Of a DNA stretch of 19,901 bases, positions 14,510 through 19,901 are shown in pieces. The stretch comes from Propionivibrio sp. (GTDB taxonomy: Bacteria > Pseudomonadota > Gammaproteobacteria > Burkholderiales > Rhodocyclaceae), in contig QKII01000065.1 of the NCBI GenBank assembly GCA_003249625.1, positions 1 to 19,901 on the forward strand, written 5' to 3'. The translations under genes were made by a program, and so were the position numbers. The notes below the pieces were generated by a model. The model was not told where the DNA came from. It was given only the letters and a program-made list of their open reading frames with translations, and made no database searches. Each line of letters opens with the position of its first letter. The first letter of the stretch is position 1.

Positions 14510-16939
14510 TCAGGAAAGTCCGGCGCCAAAAAAGATGACGTCATGCTTCACTGCCTCCGCCCAGGCGAGCGGCATGCGCCATGTGGATAGCCAACCCGGA
14601 AAATCCTCTGCTGGCATCGGCCGGCCGATGCCGTAGCCTTGCGCGTAGTCGCAACGGCAACGGATCAGAGGCTCTCCGTGAGCAAGCGTTTCGACGCCTT
14701 CGGCGACGACCTGCCGGCCAAGGGTATGCGCCATTCCGACAATACTCTCGACAAGCGCACGATCATTCGTGTTCTCAAGCATGTCGCACACGAATGATCG
14801 GTCGATCTTGACTTGCCTAGCCGGCAATTCCCGCAGATAGGTCAGCGAGGAATACCCGGTTCCGAAATCATCCAGTGCAAAGTTGACGCCGAGTTCCATG
14901 CAGGCATGGATGCGCGCGGCAATCTCGCCGATGTCTTCCAGAGCAGTCGTCTCGACCACTTCAAGCTCGAGCATGGCAGGATCGAAGCCCGGATGGACTT
15001 CAAGGATGCCGCGCAGCTTCTCGACAAAGTCGGGACGCTGCAAATGTGCTGAGAAGAGATTGACGCTGATCCGCATGCTTACGCCCTGCGCACACCAGCG
15101 TTGATGTTGTTGCAACGCCTCGTGGATGATCCACTCGCCGACCGGCAGGGTCAATTCCGAGGATTCAATCACCGACAGGAAGTCTGACGGAAGCAACAGG
15201 CCGCGTTGCGGGTGCTGCCAGCGCAGGAGCGCCTCAACCCCGATCACCTGCCCGCTGCGCAGAGCGACCTTCGGCTGATAATGCAGCCGAAATTCCCCCT
15301 GCTGCAGCGCCTCGACGAGCCGATCGTAGTGCGCCTGACGTTCTCGCAGGAAGCGCTCGCTTTCGAGATCGAAAAACTGCATGCGGTTTTTTCCGTTGCG
15401 CTTGGCTTCGTACATGGCTTGATCGGCCTGACGCAACAGTGCGTCCGGCTCGTCGGTGGTCCCCGAAGGATAGAGCGTGACTCCAACACTGAGAGCGATT
15501 TTCAACCGAGCCGTGCCGATGGTGCACGGCTCGCTGACGATTCGGATCAGCCGTGACACAGCCTCGCAAGCACCCACCTCGTCATCGAGATCACTGAAAA
15601 GCACCACGAATTCGTCGCCGCCGAGCCGGGCAACGGTATCGTTGGCACGGATACAGTGACGCAGGCGCAATGCAACTTCGACCAGCAACTGGTCGCCAAC
15701 AACGTGCCCCCAACGATCGTTGATTTCCTTGAATCCATCGAGATCGAGACAGCAGACGGCCAACCGAAGGCGGCCTTTACGCCGACATTCAACCATCGCC
15801 TGGCGCACGCGTTCCGAGAGCAGCGCGCGATTCGGCAGGCCGGTCAACTCATCATAGAAAGCCATCCGCTGAAGGCGCTCGTGACTTTGTGCAAGAGAGA
15901 GGGCATCCCGGCGCTGTCGTTGCCACTGGCGATAAACAAGCACGGCGGCACCATTGACGATCAGCAGAAAAAAGCCGAGCAATCCTGCAAGACTCCACGT
16001 CGCCTGCCGCCAGCCTTCCAGCGCATCGTCCCGTGAAATGCCGGCAACCATATGAACGGGTGCATTACTCAGGCGCCTGAAACTGTAGATACGCTCGACG
16101 TTATCAAAGCGGGAAACGGCATGAAAAACTGCCTGCGTCTTTCCGTCCGCCACGAACCGCTTCAGCTGCGGCAAAATTTTTGCATCGTCGTTGCCAGAAA
16201 CCCGCTCCACCGTAGGTGCCGGAACCCGTGTAATGAATTCCAGATCCGCGTTGCGCAGGGTCAATGCACCGTTGGGGCCGATGCCGAACCCGCCAAGTTC
16301 GCGCTCCAGGTACGCCAAAGGCAACGGCACGGACACAATGCCTGCAAAAGCGCCGTCTGACGAATGAAATGACCGCGCCAGCATCAGGATTGGCTGCCCC
16401 GACAATCGACTGGTCAAAGGTCCGTAAATCAGAAGCCCCTTGCGTTTCCCTGACTTGAGATCCAGGAAATATTCGCGATCTGCGATGGAAAACCGCGCCG
16501 GCGTATCGCCATCGTGAGCCACGACATTTCCCTCTCTGTCGGTCACGCTCCAGGCTTCCGCTTCCGGGAGGAGAGAATGCTGTTGCTCGATCTGCGCCTG
16601 CAACGCCACTCGATCGGCACGCGAAGACGATGGCGGCGCACCCCGGTTGAGCTGCGCCACAACAGTCCTGAGCGAGAGGTCGATCTTGTTGAATTCGTTG
16701 CTGAGATTCAGATCGACAGCGAGGGCGATATTCTGTCCGTGGACCTCGGCATCCCGGAGTGTTTGCTCATACAGATGCCAAAGGACGACGACGGCAACGA
16801 CAATGGCAACAACGTTGACCGAAATCAATGCCCCAAGCAACCTTTTGCGCGGGAGATGAGCATCGTCGTGCGCCACACTCCCGTCCGGCATAGCCGAGGG
16901 CAAAATCGACGGCCGTATTTCTTCGAGTTCAGCGGCCAT
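14510..16939 (-). CDS. Membrane GGDEF-EAL cyclic-di-GMP enzyme with periplasmic sensor
   Basis: About 809 residues from the ATG at 16939; a GTG at 16951 adds four, and residue numbers here count from that GTG. Transmembrane helices at about 38-60 and 318-340 flank a periplasmic region (about 62-315) resembling a dCache/PDC ligand sensor. A short linker leads to a GGDEF domain with the intact motif LGGDEF (443-448) and an intact inhibitory I-site RAND (435-438). The EAL domain has GVEALLRW (571-578), N631, DDFGTGYSSL (694-703) and EGVETLAHGE (751-760). Both synthesis and breakdown of c-di-GMP are therefore possible; the net activity is unknown. It is the third gene of an overlapping set behind a c-di-GMP riboswitch and lies directly before nap. 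The ligand might be an electron acceptor or an organic acid, but this is a guess. Confidence 0.93.
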   Translation of the reverse strand: MAAELEEIRPSILPSAMPDGSVAHDDAHLPRKRLLGALISVNVVAIVVAVVVLWHLYEQTLRDAEVHGQNIALAVDLNLSNEFNKIDLSLRTVVAQLNRGAPPSSSRADRVALQAQIEQQHSLLPEAEAWSVTDREGNVVAHDGDTPARFSIADREYFLDLKSGKRKGLLIYGPLTSRLSGQPILMLARSFHSSDGAFAGIVSVPLPLAYLERELGGFGIGPNGALTLRNADLEFITRVPAPTVERVSGNDDAKILPQLKRFVADGKTQAVFHAVSRFDNVERIYSFRRLSNAPVHMVAGISRDDALEGWRQATWSLAGLLGFFLLIVNGAAVLVYRQWQRQRRDALSLAQSHERLQRMAFYDELTGLPNRALLSERVRQAMVECRRKGRLRLAVCCLDLDGFKEINDRWGHVVGDQLLVEVALRLRHCIRANDTVARLGGDEFVVLFSDLDDEVGACEAVSRLIRIVSEPCTIGTARLKIALSVGVTLYPSGTTDEPDALLRQADQAMYEAKRNGKNRMQFFDLESERFLRERQAHYDRLVEALQQGEFRLHYQPKVALRSGQVIGVEALLRWQHPQRGLLLPSDFLSVIESSELTLPVGEWIIHEALQQHQRWCAQGVSMRISVNLFSAHLQRPDFVEKLRGILEVHPGFDPAMLELEVVETTALEDIGEIAARIHACMELGVNFALDDFGTGYSSLTYLRELPARQVKIDRSFVCDMLENTNDRALVESIVGMAHTLGRQVVAEGVETLAHGEPLIRCRCDYAQGYGIGRPMPAEDFPGWLSTWRMPLAWAEAVKHDVIFFGAGLS

Positions 16940-17414
16940 CCCATGCCCCACTCATCAGTCCGGCGAGTTGCATCCTCTGCTCTGCGCCATCGACACGCGC
17001 CTCTTGGCGCAGGCGATGACGGCGGTTCCGCTCCTCCTGGCTCGGAACCGCCGCTTTGGGAGCATTGAGACCGGGTCCCGCGACATGCACCGGCGACATC
17101 TGTCCCTTGCACGAGCGGCACCATTGCACGATGTGGATGCGCGCCATTCCGGGCGCACTTCGTTTGGTCTCGTCGATCCGCGTAGGTTTGACGTCGTGAT
17201 TGTCTCCAGCACTGCAAAGCGGTGTCGAAAAACGCCCATTGACCTTGCGCCATCCGCTTACATGGATCAGCCTGCATGCTCTGAGCGTCCGGAGGTAGCC
17301 CCCACATGCCAAGGTTGATACACCGACAAAGGCCTGCGCTGCAATATCAACTACTGCAACGTTCGACTGATGTTCGAGTGCCTGAAGCACACGTTCGAGG
17401 GCCGGAGTGATCAT
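16929..17414 (-). CDS. Small putative winged-helix protein of unknown function
   Basis: A 161-residue protein of no recognised named family. Residues 3-70 (ERVLQALEHQ, then VDIAAQAFVGVSTLACGGYL, then RLIHVSGW) read like a winged helix-turn-helix: helix, helix, Ser/Thr-initiated recognition helix and a beta-hairpin wing. The C-terminal half is basic (NRRHRLRQEAR, 130-140) and contains one CxxC (C99, C102), possibly metal-binding or redox-active. The coding call is supported by its ATG overlapping the fliL-like stop as ATGA and by overlap of its 3' end with the GGDEF-EAL start. A role in regulating the neighbouring genes is possible but unproven. Confidence 0.7.
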   Translation of the reverse strand: MITPALERVLQALEHQSNVAVVDIAAQAFVGVSTLACGGYLRTLRACRLIHVSGWRKVNGRFSTPLCSAGDNHDVKPTRIDETKRSAPGMARIHIVQWCRSCKGQMSPVHVAGPGLNAPKAAVPSQEERNRRHRLRQEARVDGAEQRMQLAGLMSGAWDGR

Positions 17415-17830
17415 TGCACGATGAAATCGGTAAAGAACACGTCCCGGACGCCGGTTTCCCGGGTCGCCCCGAAGACCTCGTTAAGCGAAGCACCGACGCG
17501 CTGCTGCAAATCACGTTTGCCTTCGACGGTAGCGACAGCATCAACCTCGGAATCTGACAGTTGCATAATTATGTGATGCATCAACTTCGGCCGAGCGGCT
17601 CCAAAATGTGCCGCCGCAACCTCATTTGCGTATTCAAGGACAACATCCGCCCTGAGAAAACGCATGCTTGCCGGTGTACGCCCGATGTTAACGAGAAAAC
17701 TCATGGGCTTCTGAGCATCGGCATCCGCCTTTTTTTCTCCGGACGCCGATGACGGCAGCGAAACCATGGAAACCGCGATGATGACAAGGACACGTCGGGC
17801 AATGGAGAGATTTTTCACGTGAGAGGCCAC
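17411..17830 (-). CDS. FliL-like protein with signal peptide
   Basis: A 139-residue protein whose second half matches the FliL family: FLVNIGRTPASMRFLRADVVLEY (45-67), then KLMHHIIMQLSD, then VEGKRDLQQRVGASLNEV and the terminal DVFFTDFIVQ. FliL associates with the flagellar motor stator and acts in the periplasm near the membrane. Here the N-terminal hydrophobic segment (about 13-30, ending SSASG) looks like a cleavable signal peptide, although a membrane anchor cannot be ruled out. The start is GTG at 17830 or GTG at 17818; neither has a clear ribosome binding site. It is the first gene after the c-di-GMP riboswitch and terminator and is not in a flagellar cluster. Confidence 0.75.
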   Translation of the reverse strand: MASHVKNLSIARRVLVIIAVSMVSLPSSASGEKKADADAQKPMSFLVNIGRTPASMRFLRADVVLEYANEVAAAHFGAARPKLMHHIIMQLSDSEVDAVATVEGKRDLQQRVGASLNEVFGATRETGVRDVFFTDFIVQ

Positions 17831-18061
17831 AAGTCGCTTCGAGTAAGGAAAAGCGCCCGCCGACCGAACCGGTCAGTGGATGAGCAACGCCAACAATGAA
17901 GCGGCACCCGACCGGATCGCGAGATCGCCGTACCGGAACCCGGTCGCCGCGCACTGCGAAAAAAAAGCCCTCGAACCTTTTTGGCCGAGGGCTTTCTTCG
18001 ATATACGCAGATGCGCGACATCCAGACGCGACAATCACGACGAACGCAAATCTTTCGCTAT
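17831..18061 (-). promoter_or_regulatory. Riboswitch expression platform and fliL-like leader
   Basis: This stretch follows the aptamer on the minus strand. An alternative hairpin can form between GGACGCAA (18061-18068, which includes the 3' strand of aptamer P1) and TTGCGTTC (18042-18049), with an 11-base loop. It competes with P1, as expected of a switching element. A terminator hairpin with eight Ts follows (17959-17995), then about 130 bases of GC-rich leader with a further small dyad GACCG-AAC-CGGTC (17862-17874). No protein gene was recognised here. Whether ligand binding promotes or prevents termination cannot be decided by eye. Confidence 0.55.
17959..17995 (-). terminator. Intrinsic terminator downstream of the c-di-GMP aptamer
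   Basis: On the minus strand AAAGCCCTCG (17986-17995) pairs with CGAGGGCTTT (17964-17973): a 10-base perfect stem with a 12-base loop, followed by a run of eight Ts. It is the strongest terminator seen in the window. It lies 66 bases after the aptamer and about 130 bases before the fliL-like gene, so it is well placed to abort transcription in a riboswitch-dependent way. A plain role ending ggt read-through is the alternative. Confidence 0.85.
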
Positions 18062-18155
18062 TGCGTCCGGCAACCCCGCTGCCATAGAAATGAATCTTTA
18101 GGCCGGTGGCTTTGCGTCCCTGCTTTTCAGTCAGGTATGCCCTTCAAAGGACGCA
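18062..18155 (-). ncRNA. Cyclic-di-GMP-I (GEMM-I) riboswitch aptamer
   Basis: Read on the minus strand, the sequence carries the conserved GEMM-I blocks in order: GGGCATACC, a short stem capped by a GAAA tetraloop (CCTG...CAGG), GGGACGCAAAGCC, ACCGGCCTAAA, and the final stem GGCAGCGGGGTTGCC. These match the well-known Vibrio Vc2 pattern (GGGACGCAAAGCC, CCGGCCUAA, GGUAGCGGGGUUACC). The outer helix P1 is formed by TGCGTCC (18149-18155) and GGACGCA (18062-18068), seven perfect pairs. The RNA binds the second messenger c-di-GMP. It lies 60 bases after ggt and upstream of the fliL-like, winged-helix and GGDEF-EAL genes on the same strand, so it should control those and not ggt. Confidence 0.92.
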
Positions 18156-18191
18156 TTCTACCCTTTGAACAACGGCGTCTCCAGTCCGGAA

Positions 18192-18219
18192 AATAGAATC
18201 GTTCGCAGAAAAATTTCAG
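18192..18219 (-). promoter_or_regulatory. Possible promoter for the riboswitch transcript
   Basis: CTGAAA (18214-18219, overlapping the ggt stop) and TCTATT (18192-18197) are 16 bases apart on the minus strand, each matching the consensus at 4 of 6 positions. Initiation would fall about 30 bases before the aptamer. A better -10 sequence TAGAAT (18155-18160) would start inside the aptamer and destroy P1, so it is not favoured. Read-through from ggt is also possible. Confidence 0.25.
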
Positions 18220-19901
18220 TATCCGATTGCTGCACCCGCCGGCCGGCGCGGATCGTTGGCGCCGTAGATGAATCCTTCGCGCACCTTGCCAGATACCGCG
18301 CCATCGTTACCCGAACTGGCGGCCGCAACGCCAGCCGCCCCGGGCAAACCGTAGAGAATCACCTCGGCCGCGCCCCACGGCGTCTGCTCGGTCATCTTGT
18401 AGCCCATGACCTTGAGTTCCTTGAGGGTATCCGCCGACAGGCCGCGCGTTTCGTAAAACACCTCGTCTGGCAGCCACTGATGGTGAATGCGCGGGGCATC
18501 GACGGCTTCCTGAAGGGTCATGCCATGGTCAATAACGTTCAGTGCGGTCTGCAGCGTGATACTGATGATCCGCGAGCCTCCCGGTGAGCCGAGCACCATG
18601 AAGGTCTTCCCATCCTTGGTGATCAGCGTCGGCGACATCGACGACAGCGGTTGCTTCTTCGGCGCAATGGCATTGGTCGCCCCCTGCACGAGGCCGTAGA
18701 GGTTCTTCACCCCCTGCTTGACCGTGAAGTCGTCCATTTCGTTGTTGAGGAAGAAACCGGTTCCCGGTGCGATGACCACGGCGCCGAAGCGCCCATTGAT
18801 CGTATAGGTCGTCGACACTGCGTTGCCGCTCTTGTCCACGATCGAGTAGTGCGTCGTCTCGGTGGATTCGTGCGGCACCTTGCCCGGCTTCACTTCGGTC
18901 GACGGCGTTGCCAGGTCGGTGATCTTCGCGCGGATCGCCTTGGCATACTCCTTGGAAAGCAGGCGGTCGAGCGGATTCTTCACAAAGGCCGGATCGCCAA
19001 GATAGGTGTTGCGGTCCATGTAGGCATGGCGCATCGCCTCGGTCATCAAATGGACGGTCTCGGCCGAATTGAAGCCGGTACTCGCCAGATCGTAACCTTC
19101 AAGCGTGTTCAGGATCTGGCACATCGTCGTCCCGCCCGAGCTCGGCGGTGGTGCGGAATGGAACACGTAGCCCCGGTAATCGCAGGTCACCGGTGCGCTT
19201 TCGGCAACGGAATAGCCAGCAAAATCCGCTGCTGTCAGGATGCCACCGCCCTTCTTCGCCGCCGCCTCTACGGCTTGCGGAATCCGCCCCTTGTAGAAGG
19301 CGTCCGGGCCGGCTTTGGCGATCGCTTCCAACGTCCGTGCCAAATCCTTCTGCACCAGGCGATCGCCAGGCTGCAGAGGCGAACCATCCTTGCGCAGGAA
19401 GATCCGGGCCACTTCCGGATTCTGTTTGAAGCGCTCGATCGTCGTGTCGAGGATGTCGGTATCCGCCCGGGCAAGGACGAAACCTTCGCGCGCCAGCCGG
19501 ATCGCCGGCGCCATCACCTTCTCGCGGCTCAGAGTGCCGTACTTCTTCAGCGCTGTATCGAGTCCGAGCACCGTGCCCGGCACACCGACGGCCAGATAAC
19601 CGTACAGGCTGGCGTTCTTGACGACATTCCCCGCGGAATCGAGGTACATGTTCGCCGTCGAGGCTGTCGGCGCTTTCTCGCGAAAATTGAGGAATACATC
19701 GCGTCCGTCGGCAAGATGGATTGTCATGAACCCGCCGCCACCGATATTGCCGCAACAGGGATTGACCACCGCCTGCGCATAACCCACAGCTACAGCTGCG
19801 TCGACGGCGTTGCCGCCCGCCTTGAGAATATCGACACCGACCTTCGACGCCAGATGCTGTGAAGTGACGACCATGCCGTTTCTGGCCTCTACCGCCGGCA
19901 G
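18216..19901 (-). CDS. ggt: Gamma-glutamyltransferase (5' end outside window)
   Basis: About 561 residues are visible. The frame stays open to the right edge, adding LPAVEARNG before the Met at 19874; homologues align through that segment (VRAKNGMV in E. coli), so the real start and signal peptide are outside the window. The features are GGNAVDAAVAVGYA and GNIGGGGFM near the N-terminus, the self-cleavage site ETTHYSIVDKSGNAVSTTY with the nucleophilic Thr opening the small subunit, and GSPGGSRI for gamma-glutamyl binding. The enzyme is periplasmic, cleaving glutathione and other gamma-glutamyl compounds after autoprocessing. An Ala/Gly/Ser-rich insert (GAAGVAAASSGNDG) sits near the C-terminus, a variable region. 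The terminator is about 220 bases downstream, beyond the riboswitch. Confidence 0.95.
   Translation of the reverse strand: MPAVEARNGMVVTSQHLASKVGVDILKAGGNAVDAAVAVGYAQAVVNPCCGNIGGGGFMTIHLADGRDVFLNFREKAPTASTANMYLDSAGNVVKNASLYGYLAVGVPGTVLGLDTALKKYGTLSREKVMAPAIRLAREGFVLARADTDILDTTIERFKQNPEVARIFLRKDGSPLQPGDRLVQKDLARTLEAIAKAGPDAFYKGRIPQAVEAAAKKGGGILTAADFAGYSVAESAPVTCDYRGYVFHSAPPPSSGGTTMCQILNTLEGYDLASTGFNSAETVHLMTEAMRHAYMDRNTYLGDPAFVKNPLDRLLSKEYAKAIRAKITDLATPSTEVKPGKVPHESTETTHYSIVDKSGNAVSTTYTINGRFGAVVIAPGTGFFLNNEMDDFTVKQGVKNLYGLVQGATNAIAPKKQPLSSMSPTLITKDGKTFMVLGSPGGSRIISITLQTALNVIDHGMTLQEAVDAPRIHHQWLPDEVFYETRGLSADTLKELKVMGYKMTEQTPWGAAEVILYGLPGAAGVAAASSGNDGAVSGKVREGFIYGANDPRRPAGAAIGY

Noticed and set aside
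18155..18160. TAGAAT as the -10 box for the riboswitch transcript
   Set aside because: Transcription would begin inside the aptamer and remove the 5' strand of P1, so the riboswitch could not fold.
18651..19862. A 403-codon plus-strand frame opposite ggt
   Set aside because: Its composition (Arg/His/Gly-rich) is typical of an antisense shadow, and ggt motifs are fully conserved on the minus strand.

Overview
The window looks like a chromosomal segment of a high-GC betaproteobacterium, probably of the Rhodocyclales type. This is inferred from the NapFDAGHBC gene order, a YgjP metallohydrolase very like the E. coli one, a second-copy-style infA beside a cold-shock gene, and codon use rich in G and C at third positions. 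No rRNA, tRNA, CRISPR array, insertion sequence or phage gene was seen.

Layout. Positions 1-196 hold the 3' end of an unrecognised plus-strand gene, which overlaps tail-to-tail with a minus-strand secreted phospholipase-A2-like protein (167-661). ygjP follows (769-1284, minus). A 489-base AT-rich gap then leads into a plus-strand cspA-infA pair (1774-2307). From 2329 to the right edge every recognised gene is on the minus strand. Read in the direction of transcription (right to left), these are: the 3' part of ggt (18216-19901); a c-di-GMP-I (GEMM-I) riboswitch aptamer (18062-18155) with a downstream intrinsic terminator (17959-17995); three overlapping genes for a FliL-like protein, a small winged-helix-like protein and a membrane-bound GGDEF-EAL protein; napFDAGHBC; moaA-moaC-moaD-moaE-mobB-mobA-moeA-mog; and thpR.

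How the genes fit together. The nap genes encode a periplasmic nitrate reductase (NapA/NapB), its quinol-side electron donors (NapC, NapG, NapH) and its maturation factors (NapF, NapD). NapA needs a bis-MGD molybdenum cofactor, and the genes immediately downstream supply almost the whole route from GTP to bis-MGD. Only a MoaD-activating moeB is missing from the window. Most junctions are 1-4 base overlaps (ATGA, GTGA or TGATG), so the block is probably translationally coupled.

The most interesting signal is not a gene. The 385-base gap between ggt and the fliL-like gene contains a well-formed c-di-GMP riboswitch followed by a terminator. The first full-length enzyme gene under its apparent control encodes a protein with intact GGDEF (c-di-GMP synthesis) and EAL (c-di-GMP breakdown) motifs. 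This suggests a feedback loop in which c-di-GMP gates transcription of its own metabolic enzyme. Only 103 bases without a convincing terminator separate that enzyme from napF, so the control might extend into nitrate respiration. The riboswitch call rests on sequence and hand-drawn pairing; the regulatory consequences are inference.
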